Shown here in pieces: positions 27,129-34,507 of a stretch of DNA of 64,000 nt. Each line of letters begins with the position of its first letter. Within the stretch, counting starts at the first letter, position 1. A program made the position numbers and the translations under genes. The notes beneath the pieces are model-generated. The model was not told the origin of the DNA, searched no databases, and worked only from the letters and a program-made list of their open reading frames with translations. Location of the stretch: NCBI GenBank assembly GCA_040222995.1, contig JAVKBW010000097.1, positions 124,001 to 188,000 of the forward strand, given 5' to 3'. Origin of the DNA: JAVKBW01 sp040222995 (lineage in GTDB: Bacteria; Pseudomonadota; Alphaproteobacteria; UBA8366; Aestuariispiraceae).

Positions 27129-27354
27129 TTTCTACCAAATCCGGTTGTTCAAAAGCGTTACCGCGTAACGCGGCCAAAATTTTATGAATGCCATTTCCGA
27201 TTTCTTCCGGGTCGCCGCTGGACCATGCCGGGAGCACTCCCCAATCGATCAAGTCTTCGATCTCTTCCGGGGTCGCGTTGAAACGCACTGATACGCAACC
27301 GCGCTTTTTCCGTTCGCGGTATTGGCGTTGCTTTTCTGCTTTGGATAGGGCCAT
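27079..27354 (-). CDS. small basic phage protein
   Basis: A 91-residue protein beginning MALSKAEKQRQYRERKKRG, a basic helix seen at the start of many small phage proteins, followed by VRFNATPEEIEDLIDWGVLP. It overlaps the next gene by 50 bp. It may bind nucleic acid through the basic start. The frame is open upstream to 27468, but the extra part resembles non-coding sequence. Confidence 0.6.
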   Translation of the reverse strand: MALSKAEKQRQYRERKKRGCVSVRFNATPEEIEDLIDWGVLPAWSSGDPEEIGNGIHKILAALRGNAFEQPDLVENEHGNESEFRQLPDGH

Positions 27355-27535
27355 CAACAGCGCCCCAACCCGTCGCGGTTGCCGCTTCCCTTGACGGGGC
27401 GGCCACCGCTTCGGTCTGGCCTTCCCGCATACGACACAGAAGGCGTTAAGTCGGTCGATCCCCCCCAAGATATAGAAAGGTCTCCGTAAATGGTGAGTAG
27501 ACCAGTTTTGGAAGATTGGCGGATTTCTGCGGCTT

Positions 27536-28099
27536 TCAATTCGGGCCCTTTCCCGAAAAGCCGTCTACTACTCGCCAATTAGGGGGCAAATCATTCGCTG
27601 TTTGCGGAGTAGAAAACTGTTTTTTCGATATCGTTGATCGGCGTCTTTTATCCCTCCGTTTCCATGCTTCTACTGTCTCAGCGGTTGTTCGTTTCCATTC
27701 ATTCGTTGGCGGTGCGTCCGGCTGCCCCAGCCAGGTTAGACGATAGATCGACGGACGTTTGACACCCCCATATCGTCCACCACGATCAAACCGGATCAGA
27801 CCAAAGGCCTCTGCTTCATCAATAGCGTCCCTGATAAAGTTTCGGCTCAGGCCGTAGGCTTCGAAGTTTGCATGCGTTACCGGCAATTTGCCGTTTTCCA
27901 CACCGCCGTGCGAAAGGTGTTCCAGCATCAATCGGTCTATCAACCGTCGCGTATTGGTAGACATTCCCCGCCATGCAGGACTGTTGAGAAGATCGCCGGT
28001 CAACCAAACGAAATGGCCAGGCGGCTTAAGGTTTTCACTTACTTTGCGCGTAAGCTGACCAGAAGATCGCCCAGTAGAGTTCGGCTTACGGTGTTTCAT
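27536..28099 (-). CDS. winged-helix replication-like phage protein
   Basis: A 187-residue protein. The central part, WLTGDLLNSPAWRGMSTNTRRLIDRLMLEHL to NFIRDAIDEAEAFGLIRFDRGG, has the layout of a winged-helix DNA-binding domain like those of plasmid and phage replication initiators. The C-terminal third is basic (WKRRDKRRRSTISKKQ). Its ATG overlaps the HNH gene stop (ATGA). A role in element replication is plausible but unproved. Confidence 0.6.
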   Translation of the reverse strand: MKHRKPNSTGRSSGQLTRKVSENLKPPGHFVWLTGDLLNSPAWRGMSTNTRRLIDRLMLEHLSHGGVENGKLPVTHANFEAYGLSRNFIRDAIDEAEAFGLIRFDRGGRYGGVKRPSIYRLTWLGQPDAPPTNEWKRTTAETVEAWKRRDKRRRSTISKKQFSTPQTANDLPPNWRVVDGFSGKGPN

Positions 28100-28605
28100 G
28101 CCACACCGCCAGGACGGTCAACGCCACGCTCGCCTTTGCGGGGAAAATTGAACGTGGCGAAGTCACCGAAGACACCGCGTGCAAGTCGGTCGTAGTCATC
28201 GGCGGCCTGTTCCGCAGTTTGCCGGAAAGGGCCACGAAAAACGCCACCATCGCGCTCACAACGGGCCTGAAATTTTCGCCCCGTCTTGTGAACCACGACA
28301 CCCTTGAAGCCTGTAGGGTTCGTCGTAATCGACCGATTTGCACAGTTTTCCGATGGGCTGGCGATCCGCAGGTTTCGGCGTCTGCAATCAAGCCTGTCTC
28401 CGTTGACGTGATCGACCATTTCACCGGGTCCAGGGGCCATAATCAATCGGTGCAGATACACCGTTTTCCCGTCGATCTTGGCTTGCGCATAGGCGTTGTC
28501 AGTGCCGCCGGGATGCCAGCGGTACTGGCGAACAAGGTAGGAGTCGCAAGCGTCAATCAGCGCGAAACCTTCACCGACCGGGACTTTATGAATGTGTTCC
28601 GTCAT
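28096..28605 (-). CDS. HNH endonuclease with AP2-like domain
   Basis: A 169-residue homing-type nuclease. An N-terminal beta domain (GFALIDACDSYLVRQYRWHPGG) precedes the HNH core with HRLIMAPGPGEMVDHVNGDRLDCRRRNLRIAS. An AP2-type DNA-binding end follows (GFKGVVVHKTGRKFQARC). Such enzymes cut DNA and are frequent free-standing genes in phages. It is joined to both neighbours by ATGA overlaps, so it is integrated into the operon rather than a recent insertion. Confidence 0.85.
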   Translation of the reverse strand: MTEHIHKVPVGEGFALIDACDSYLVRQYRWHPGGTDNAYAQAKIDGKTVYLHRLIMAPGPGEMVDHVNGDRLDCRRRNLRIASPSENCANRSITTNPTGFKGVVVHKTGRKFQARCERDGGVFRGPFRQTAEQAADDYDRLARGVFGDFATFNFPRKGERGVDRPGGVA

Positions 28606-28805
28606 CGGCTGGCCTCCTCAAACTGAGGCCAGTGCCGGGACAGGATCGGAAACTGTCGGGTTATCAAATCCGACAACCGTTGTGCATTCTTATGGTTGAA
28701 TGCGGATGAAATCTGCTCTAAGTTTGAAACACATTCGCCGCCAAACGAATAGTCTCTTTTAGCCCGGTTCCCGTCATGCGGGGCCGGGTAATTCATTGGT
28801 TTCAT
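28602..28805 (-). CDS. small hypothetical phage protein
   Basis: A 67-residue protein starting MKPMNYPAPHDGNRAKRDYSFGGECV. ATG 28805 follows AAGGGGG. It overlaps the HNH gene start by 4 bp and begins 11 bp after the excisionase gene. No family recognised. Confidence 0.55.
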   Translation of the reverse strand: MKPMNYPAPHDGNRAKRDYSFGGECVSNLEQISSAFNHKNAQRLSDLITRQFPILSRHWPQFEEASR

Positions 28806-28816
28806 AGCATACCCCC

Positions 28817-29020
28817 TTACGCGGCTGTTGCCGAAGCCGCACACGGCGCGGCAAGCGCCTTGATGCAGGAGGTTGGTATCCGCCGGTTACGCCCCAGCTT
28901 TACGCTGGTAATCGTTCCGGCATCGATCAGGTTGTAAATTTGTCGTCTGCAAACCCGCAATTCGTTGGCGGCTTCCCGAACCGTCAGGAACAGGGTTTCT
29001 TGGCTTTCTTTGGTTTCCAT
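28817..29020 (-). CDS. AlpA/excisionase-like helix-turn-helix protein
   Basis: A 67-residue MerR-like winged-helix protein: LTVREAANELRVCRRQIYNLIDAGTITSVKLGRNRRIPTSCIKAL. This is the excisionase/AlpA layout, which controls integrase direction or element gene expression. ATG 29020 follows AGGAGG. Its place next to the integrase and at the head of the operon fits P4-like or PICI-like satellites as well as prophages. Confidence 0.82.
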   Translation of the reverse strand: METKESQETLFLTVREAANELRVCRRQIYNLIDAGTITSVKLGRNRRIPTSCIKALAAPCAASATAA

Positions 29021-29151
29021 GTGTAGGGGCCTCCTATGCCCGTCAGTGAACAACGGTGCAAAGGTGCCCATAGGGTGGCGAATGGTCGATGCACGCAAAA
29101 ACTGCTAAAATAGAGGTGCAGAATTTGCGGGTTTTGCGGCGGGTTTTGCGG

Positions 29152-29775
29152 TTACTGACGACGCCCAAATGCGCGCTGTAGCGTGTCAACGCTCTCTATT
29201 GCCGGTAGGCCACGGGTTTCCAGTTCTCCATTGATTTCACCAAGACACACTTTCCAAGATTTTCCGCCCGGCTTCTGCGCTTTGCCGTAAAGCTTTTTTG
29301 CGGCATCAATTGCATCTGGTTGTCGCTTGGGTCTTCCAGGATTAGAGGCGGAACCTTCTGGTTCCAAGGAAGGCCATTCCGCGAAAACAGAGTCCCGGCT
29401 GAAACTCACGTCATTGAGCCATTCAAAAAAAGCGCGGACGCATCTATCGTGCCCGTCGAGCCACCCGCCAATAAACACAAGAAAGAGGAAACACTCGACA
29501 TCTTTCTGCATGTCACTCAATGGCTTCGCGCTTAGGAAGCGTTCTCGACCGAAATATGGCGGGACAGGGCCGCTAACTGGATTGATTGCGCCGGTTGCCA
29601 AGCTTTCGACAAATTCCGATATTGCGCATTCCAATCTGATTTGAATCGGTGAATTTGGGTAAGGCGAACCGGGGCCGCGATCCGGTTCCTTTTCATCAAA
29701 AGCAATCCACTTAACGACTTGTGTCCAGTGCCATTGGTCGCTGTTGCTATCTTGCTTTAGAGGCATGTTCGCCAC
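29152..29775 (-). CDS. hypothetical element protein
   Basis: A 207-residue protein without a recognised domain. It has tryptophan-rich N-terminal segments (QWHWTQVVKWIAFDEKEPDRGPG), a central FLFLVFIGGWLDGHDRC stretch, and a C-terminal portion (DAIDAAKKLYGKAQKPGGKSW to VDTLQRAFGRRQ) that looks like a helix-turn-helix. It lies between the integrase and excisionase genes on the same strand. Confidence 0.6.
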   Translation of the reverse strand: MANMPLKQDSNSDQWHWTQVVKWIAFDEKEPDRGPGSPYPNSPIQIRLECAISEFVESLATGAINPVSGPVPPYFGRERFLSAKPLSDMQKDVECFLFLVFIGGWLDGHDRCVRAFFEWLNDVSFSRDSVFAEWPSLEPEGSASNPGRPKRQPDAIDAAKKLYGKAQKPGGKSWKVCLGEINGELETRGLPAIESVDTLQRAFGRRQ

Positions 29776-29855
29776 CCGTTGGCGTCCCGATGGTGTGGCG
29801 GGGCGGGCCGGTCGGGTTCCGGCTTTTCGGGAGCTACCCTAGCCCTCGCCAGCGC

Positions 29856-31034
29856 TTACCGAAGCGAAACAACCTTTCCGCTTTCGGCATTCAAAACTAC
29901 GTTCTGGACGTGATCCGCCCATTTCGTGAGTGCGGCCCGCTTTTCATCATTGAAGGCGTGTAGATCGTAAGTGCGTTCAAGGTCATCGCGGGCATGATTC
30001 AGGATCAATTCAGATATGAGCGGCGGCACACCAAGCCGTGATAGCCCGGTGCGGCCTGTTCGGCGCAGATCGTGTAGCGTCCAATCATCAATGCCGCTGG
30101 ACTTCCTGAGAGCCGGTGTCAGCTTTGATTGTCCGCTATAGGGGTTGTCACCGTTAACCGAGAAAACATACGGGCCTTGGCGCGGCATGTTGTCGATGAT
30201 GTCCCATGCGGAGTCAGGCAGTGGAACGATATGCGAGCGCTTCGTTTTGTTGCGATCCGCCGGGATAGTCCATGTCTTAGACTTTTCATCCAGTTCTTTC
30301 CATTGCATGCCGCGCACTTCATCACGGCGCTGCATGGTTAGAATGAGTATCTGTGTCAGCTCGCGAGAAGGAGTGGTGCGTTCGGTAGCGGCCAGCCACA
30401 CCGACCGCAGTTCTGCATCGTTCAGAACCCGGTCGCGCGGAGCCTCTTTGAATCGGCGGCGCAATCCAAGAATAGGATTAACCTCAATGTATCCTGCATC
30501 TACACCCCAATTAAGTGCGCCGGATATGGCAGACTGAACACGGTTTACCTGAGCCCTGAAACCTTTGTCCTGGAGCTTATCGAGCAAATCGACGACATCG
30601 CCACGGCGCAGATCAGCCAGTTTATAGCGTCCGATTATTGGCAGCACATGTGTGTCGTAAATAGCGCGGGTTTGTTTTGCCTTGCGAGTGTTTCTCTGAA
30701 CGTACCGAGTATAAAACTCGTCGATCAGATTTTCGACAGTTTCCAGTTTGCGCTTTCGTGGGTCTGCCCCATCTAGCACCAATGCCTGTTTCTGAATGGC
30801 CTTTTCTCGGGCTTTTGCTAATGACAGTGCTGGGTAGCCCCCAAGTTTAGTCCTGACACGGTTCCCTTGTTGGTCCCTATACCTATACGACCACGATTTT
30901 GTCCCGGCAGTAGACACTCTGATTGATAGCCCCTTAACGGTAGTGTCTCGAATTTCGAATGTGCCTTCTGGTGAAGGTTTGCAGGCCTTCAACAGCCGGT
31001 CGGTAATATTGGCAGTTCTGGATTTTGCGGCCAT
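29856..31034 (-). CDS. int: tyrosine-type site-specific integrase (DUF4102/P4 type)
   Basis: A 392-residue P4-like integrase. The N-terminal DUF4102 arm-binding domain contains TNITDRLLKACKPSPEG-like and GLSIRVSTAGTKSWSYRYR segments. The catalytic domain has Arg in TMQRRDEVRGMQW, HDLRRTGRT (the HxxR box) and the probable nucleophile Tyr in LERTYDLHAF. The gene begins 159 bp from the right core repeat and reads inward. Candidate arm sites (31035-31052) abut its ATG, so the integrase may repress itself. The frame is open to 31097, but the extra residues are not integrase-like. Confidence 0.92.
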   Translation of the reverse strand: MAAKSRTANITDRLLKACKPSPEGTFEIRDTTVKGLSIRVSTAGTKSWSYRYRDQQGNRVRTKLGGYPALSLAKAREKAIQKQALVLDGADPRKRKLETVENLIDEFYTRYVQRNTRKAKQTRAIYDTHVLPIIGRYKLADLRRGDVVDLLDKLQDKGFRAQVNRVQSAISGALNWGVDAGYIEVNPILGLRRRFKEAPRDRVLNDAELRSVWLAATERTTPSRELTQILILTMQRRDEVRGMQWKELDEKSKTWTIPADRNKTKRSHIVPLPDSAWDIIDNMPRQGPYVFSVNGDNPYSGQSKLTPALRKSSGIDDWTLHDLRRTGRTGLSRLGVPPLISELILNHARDDLERTYDLHAFNDEKRAALTKWADHVQNVVLNAESGKVVSLR

Positions 31035-31052
31035 TGGTCCCACTGTGGTCCC
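31035..31052 (+). other. candidate integrase arm-binding sites, right end
   Basis: TGGTCCC at 31035-31041 and 31046-31052, start-to-start spacing 11 bp, in the same orientation as the left pair (18341-18358). They lie directly upstream of the integrase ATG and 141 bp from the core repeat. Confidence 0.55.
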
Positions 31053-31192
31053 AAGAAGACGCTTCTTGGGAGTTCCCCTCGGTGCATGTTGTTGCACAGT
31101 ATATAGGGTATGAAGGGCAGAAAACTAGGATAATATTGGGATATCTGTGCAGAATTATGCGCCGGCGTTCACGTCGATTCACAGTAGAATAC

Positions 31193-31226
31193 ACGTCTCC
31201 CAGACGTGAAGCCTCCCTGTTCAACT
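31193..31226 (+). repeat. attR candidate: 34-bp direct repeat within sRNA gene
   Basis: Identical over 34 bases to 18245-18278 and in the same orientation. It covers hairpin 1 and the conserved CUCCC segment of sRNA copy 2. The 3-prime side, including the terminator, is probably original chromosome. Confidence 0.72.
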
Positions 31227-31261
31227 CGCCGGGAACCCAAGGGTTCCCGGCGGTTTTTTTT
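31193..31261 (+). ncRNA. small RNA, copy 2 (CUCCC-loop sRNA)
   Basis: Hairpin ACGTCT-CCC-AGACGT, then GCCTCCCTGTTCAACTC, then a terminator stem GCCGGGAACCC-AA-GGGTTCCCGGC (31228-31251) followed by GGTTTTTTTT. A possible -10 TAGAAT precedes the hairpin by two bases, so the real 5-prime end may lie a few bases inside the hairpin, or a different promoter is used. If the insertion model is right, the upstream region comes from the element and the terminator from the chromosome. It converges on the cytochrome gene, which ends at 31312. Confidence 0.72.
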
Positions 31262-31311
31262 GTTTACGGCTCGTCTGACGACTATGCCGAACAGCTCGAC
31301 GGCTCCCACTT

Positions 31312-31995
31312 TCAGTCGGCGTCGGCGCCCTCGCCCTTGGCGCAGGGAATGGCGGCGAAATATGCGGCATAGGCGTCCAGATAGGGTTCGTCGGCATCGA
31401 CGAACATGATCTCACCCAGCCGGTGATACCGCGCATCGTCTGTTTCCGCATCCTGCCGGCTGTTCCAGAGCCTGTGGATCGTGCGTTCCAGATAAGTCCG
31501 ATCCGGGCCGGAAAGATAAGGCGAATCGCGCCATGGGTTGGTCCGACGCCCGCCATGGCACGCCTCGCAACGTCTGATATTTGGCGGTAGACCGGCTGGT
31601 TGCGGGGCCGCCGAAACCGGCGCCGTGCATTTAAGGGTCGAATAGTACCGGGCAATATCCCGAAAATGCGAATCCGTTAACCGACGCGCCAGTCTGTTCA
31701 TCACCGAATGCCGCCGCGAGGCGACAATTTCACCTTTATAGGTCGCCTCGCCAACCCTGAACAGCCGAAGCTGGTGCAGCAGGTATTCGTACTTCTGTCC
31801 CGCGAGTCGGGGAACGCCTTCGATCAGAATCCGGCCGTCAGTGCTGTGACACTGATCGCAGCTGAAGGTTTCAACGATTTCCCTGCCGTTTCCGGGAATT
31901 TCAGCGTCCGTTTCTTCGGCCGATCCGCCACCTGCGATCGTCAGAAACAGACTGAGGACGACGGAAAGAAAGAAGAACTGCGTAATACTGTGCAT
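31312..31995 (-). CDS. diheme cytochrome c (c4-like)
   Basis: A 227-residue periplasmic c-type cytochrome. Signal peptide MHSITQFFFLSVVLSLFLTIAGGGSA is followed by two CXXCH haem sites: CDQCH (about residue 48) and CEACH (about 147). This two-domain layout is like cytochrome c4, an electron carrier to terminal oxidases. Possible axial methionines are in HSVMNRL and GEIMFVD. ATG 31995 is chosen because it starts the signal peptide; the open frame extends to 32076. It is a single gene without an oxidase nearby. Confidence 0.88.
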   Translation of the reverse strand: MHSITQFFFLSVVLSLFLTIAGGGSAEETDAEIPGNGREIVETFSCDQCHSTDGRILIEGVPRLAGQKYEYLLHQLRLFRVGEATYKGEIVASRRHSVMNRLARRLTDSHFRDIARYYSTLKCTAPVSAAPQPAGLPPNIRRCEACHGGRRTNPWRDSPYLSGPDRTYLERTIHRLWNSRQDAETDDARYHRLGEIMFVDADEPYLDAYAAYFAAIPCAKGEGADAD

Positions 31996-32158
31996 GGTCG
32001 ATATTTCACTTTTGTTCAAAGCAGATAGATCATAGCAGATTCTAACTATCCGGTCCCTGCATAGGGTTACAGACATTACGGAAGTTCGGCGCCAATGAAC
32101 GTTCTGAAATGTGTCGGCGGGTATTGTGTGGCCGAGATAGGTTCCCGTTCGTCGCGCA

Positions 32159-32309
32159 TCAAACGATCCTGAGCCAGAGGAGCGCGATGGCCATGGATAT
32201 CAGGGTCATCGGCGCGCCTACCCGCAGATAGTCCCTGAATCCGAAGGTTACGCCTTCGGTGCGGCACCGTTCCGCCACGATGAGAGTCGCCGGGCTGTCC
32301 GATATTCAG
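32159..32309 (-). pseudogene. C-terminal remnant of an SLC13/ArsB-type ion transporter
   Basis: In one minus-strand frame, SDSPATLIVAERCRTEGV followed by FGFRDYLRVGAPMTLISMAIALLWL and a stop (32159-32161) reads like the last helix and end of a citrate/anion transporter of the SLC13 or ArsB/NhaD group. An in-frame stop lies just upstream of the segment and the other several hundred codons are absent. It directly follows the gene ending at 32317, so a deletion removed most of the transporter. Confidence 0.6.
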
Positions 32310-32316
32310 GCAGACA

Positions 32317-33039
32317 TTATCTCCGGGTCAGAACAAGCTCGACTTTGCAATCATCTCCGGTGATCGCGCGAACCCGTCTTTTATCGCGCAGTTTTTCCTG
32401 AATTCGCAGATTGCCGAGTTTCACATTGGCGTCAAAGCCGCCGCCTGCATTCGAACCCCAGGGGATAATCACAAGATCCAGTTTGCCCGTCTCGCTGAGT
32501 GTGCCCTCAATATTAACCTGCGCGCCCTTGCTGGTACGCGCCTGATGCCGGAACTCGCCGTTATCAACCGTGAACGTGGTTCTCATGGTTTCCCCTGAAC
32601 GGCAAAACGGGATTTGCGCGTGAGGCCCGTACAGATGGGTGGCGGTCAGGGTCCATTTCCCGTCAAAAGCCCGGATATCCGTAGTCTGTGTTGAGGATAT
32701 CGACGGTGGTGACGCCTGATTCGTCGCTTGAAGACCGTCGAGCATTTTCCGGGCCCGGGGCGCAAAGATACTGTCGGGATAGGAAATCAGATAGGCTTCA
32801 ATCAACGCCGCGCTGTCGGTGTCCTTGATGGAGTTCCACACCGTGCGCTGTATTTCCTCTTCGTTTTCCTCGTTTGCGACCTTGCGTATAGAGGCGCTCG
32901 AGAAATTTTCAGTCAGGATTCCGGCGCCGTTGGCAGGCGCGGTCAGGGGCGAGGCGTGGACCTTCGCCGGGACTGTCAGAACCGCACAGGTCAGAAAAAG
33001 CCCTGAAATCACAATACGGACCGGACTTTCTTTCATCAA
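32317..33039 (-). CDS. exported hypothetical protein
   Basis: A 240-residue secreted protein. Signal peptide PVRIVISGLFLTCAVLTVPAKVHA comes first. A short helical module follows, TVWNSIKDTDSAALIEAYLISYPDSIFAPRARKML, which resembles the repeat seen in caspase-associated and Sel1-like periplasmic proteins. The C-terminal beta domain (FDGKWTLTATHLYGP to CKVELVLTRR) has two cysteines that may form a disulfide. Function unknown. It lies immediately upstream of the transporter remnant. Confidence 0.72.
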   Translation of the reverse strand: MMKESPVRIVISGLFLTCAVLTVPAKVHASPLTAPANGAGILTENFSSASIRKVANEENEEEIQRTVWNSIKDTDSAALIEAYLISYPDSIFAPRARKMLDGLQATNQASPPSISSTQTTDIRAFDGKWTLTATHLYGPHAQIPFCRSGETMRTTFTVDNGEFRHQARTSKGAQVNIEGTLSETGKLDLVIIPWGSNAGGGFDANVKLGNLRIQEKLRDKRRVRAITGDDCKVELVLTRR

Positions 33040-33277
33040 CAGTCTCCAATTGTTTCTATGTTTTGTTCTCTACTTGTTATAGAGACCCGGAAATCTTTTT
33101 GGAACCCTGAGTGCCGTTCATGTGGGGTGCATGGATGAGCAACAAATCGCGTCTATCTTTTTGCGGCTTTTCTCGGTGTTCCGACTGGCGGGAGGCTGAT
33201 TTTCGTCGCCGGAAAGAATTTTAAAGGGTGTGTCGCCGGTCACTGCATGGGTATGGCGAAACGGGCATAGTATACAT

Positions 33278-33342
33278 GCGTCTCCCAGACGCAGAGTCTC
33301 CCTGTTCAACTCGCCGGAAATCATATGGTTTCCGGCGACTTT
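33278..33342 (+). ncRNA. small RNA, copy 3 (CUCCC-loop sRNA)
   Basis: A paralogue of the sRNAs at 18.25 and 31.2 kb. Hairpin GCGTCT-CCC-AGACGC (33278-33292) differs from the other copies by a compensatory A-T to G-C change at the base of the stem. CTCCCTGTTCAACT is conserved, and the terminator stem GCCGGAAA/TTTCCGGC (33313-33336), followed by GACTTTTTC, has a different upper stem that still pairs. Upstream, TAGTAT/TATACAT could be a -10. It lies 37 bp before the end of the convergent HD-GYP gene. The flanking short reading frames are artefacts of this RNA. Confidence 0.75.
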
Positions 33343-33373
33343 TTCAGAGACGAAGCGAAACCCCCCGATATCG

Positions 33374-34507
33374 TCAGCCGTATTTATCGCTCTTCAGGAC
33401 CGGGTCGCTGGCAAGACACATGAGAAAAGAATCCACGACATACGGGTCGAACAGGGTGCCGCGTCCATCCTTCAGCACCTCCAGCGCTTCTTCTCTGCCC
33501 CGGGCCGGTCGATAGGGACGGTCGCCGGCCATGGCGTCGAACGTATCCGCAACGGCGATAATGCGCGCCTCCAGACAGATGTCGTCGCCGGTCAGGCCAT
33601 ACGGATAGCCGGAACCGTCCATTCGTTCGTGATGCTGCAGGATCATTTGCCCGATTGGCCAGGGAAGATTGACGTTTTCAAACATCTGGCCGCCGTAATC
33701 CGGGTGCAATTTGATTACATTGATCTCGGCAGGATGCAGTTTCCCCGGTTTGTTGAGCAGCAGGGCCGGGATGGCGATTTTGCCGATATCGTGAATGGAG
33801 GCACCCAGAAACAGCCCGAACTGTTCATCCGACGTCATGCGCATGTTAGCGCCGATGCGGCCGCAAATATAGGCCACATTTTCCTGATGCCGGGAGGTAT
33901 ATTCGTCCCGCAACTCCAGAGCCCGGCCGATGGCGACAATCATTTCCGCCATCGATTCCCGGGCGGTCTTGTTTTCAAATGATTTCTTTATCGCGTCGTT
34001 ACGGGCATGGCGCGCGGCAATTCTTTCCTCGGCAACGGCCCAGCCTTCCGGAACCAGGTCTGCGAGCAGCGCGATATCGTCGTCGGTGTAGGGGCGGTCC
34101 ATGTTGCCGAAACCGATCACAGCGACAATACGTCTACCCCGGAAAACCGGAGCGCTCATATGATGGTTGAAGGCGATGTGACCTTCCGGAAGGTTGGGTC
34201 CGTTCTGCATCTGATGGACATTGTTGTGAACAGTCGTCCTGCGCTGCCTGATGCAATCGGCCCAGAAACCCGCCCTGGCCAGGGAAAGGTGGCTGTCTTC
34301 GGCGGAAGTGCAGCGGACCATAACGGTGTCGGACCACACAGCCAGCCGAATTTCGCCATTCTCTTCATCATAAAGATGAAAATAGCCGAAATCGGATTCT
34401 GTCCGATCAATCGCGATATTCAGAAAGGTCCGATAGACATCGTTATCGGTATGGAACTGCTGCCGTGAAAAAGCATCGAGCCTCGACCTGAAGCTGTAGG
34501 CGTCCAT
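33374..34507 (-). CDS. GAF and HD-GYP domain cyclic-di-GMP phosphodiesterase
   Basis: A 377-residue signalling protein. The N-terminal half (about 15-170) is GAF-like (VYRTFLNIAIDRTESDFGYFHLYDEE to DDIALLADLVPEG). The C-terminal HD-GYP domain has the metal-binding HD in SIHDIGKIAIP and the signature HHERMDGSGYPYGLTG, plus ARIIAVADTFDAMAGDRPYR. Such enzymes hydrolyse c-di-GMP, affecting motility and biofilm. There are no membrane segments, so it probably senses a cytoplasmic ligand. It is divergent from cfa. Confidence 0.92.
   Translation of the reverse strand: MDAYSFRSRLDAFSRQQFHTDNDVYRTFLNIAIDRTESDFGYFHLYDEENGEIRLAVWSDTVMVRCTSAEDSHLSLARAGFWADCIRQRRTTVHNNVHQMQNGPNLPEGHIAFNHHMSAPVFRGRRIVAVIGFGNMDRPYTDDDIALLADLVPEGWAVAEERIAARHARNDAIKKSFENKTARESMAEMIVAIGRALELRDEYTSRHQENVAYICGRIGANMRMTSDEQFGLFLGASIHDIGKIAIPALLLNKPGKLHPAEINVIKLHPDYGGQMFENVNLPWPIGQMILQHHERMDGSGYPYGLTGDDICLEARIIAVADTFDAMAGDRPYRPARGREEALEVLKDGRGTLFDPYVVDSFLMCLASDPVLKSDKYG

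Larger units (their letters stand above)
18245..31226. mobile_element. integrated phage-derived element (prophage remnant or satellite), about 12.95 kb
   Basis: A tyrosine integrase at the right end, an AlpA-type excisionase, phage-family genes (HNH nuclease, winged-helix replication-like protein, DUF5681, two ejection-protein-like genes) and a divergent repressor module are bounded by a 34-bp direct repeat. The interior is visibly less GC-rich than the flanks, especially 18.3-22.2 kb. Portal, capsid, large terminase, tail and lysis genes are absent, so it cannot be an autonomous tailed phage as it stands. It is either a prophage with its structural module deleted or a satellite depending on a helper. 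Attachment lies inside a small RNA gene. Confidence 0.82.

Noticed and set aside
33118..33324. Minus-strand 68-codon frame
   Set aside because: It runs through sRNA copy 3. Similar frames arise over the other sRNA copies, so it is a by-product of the RNA gene.
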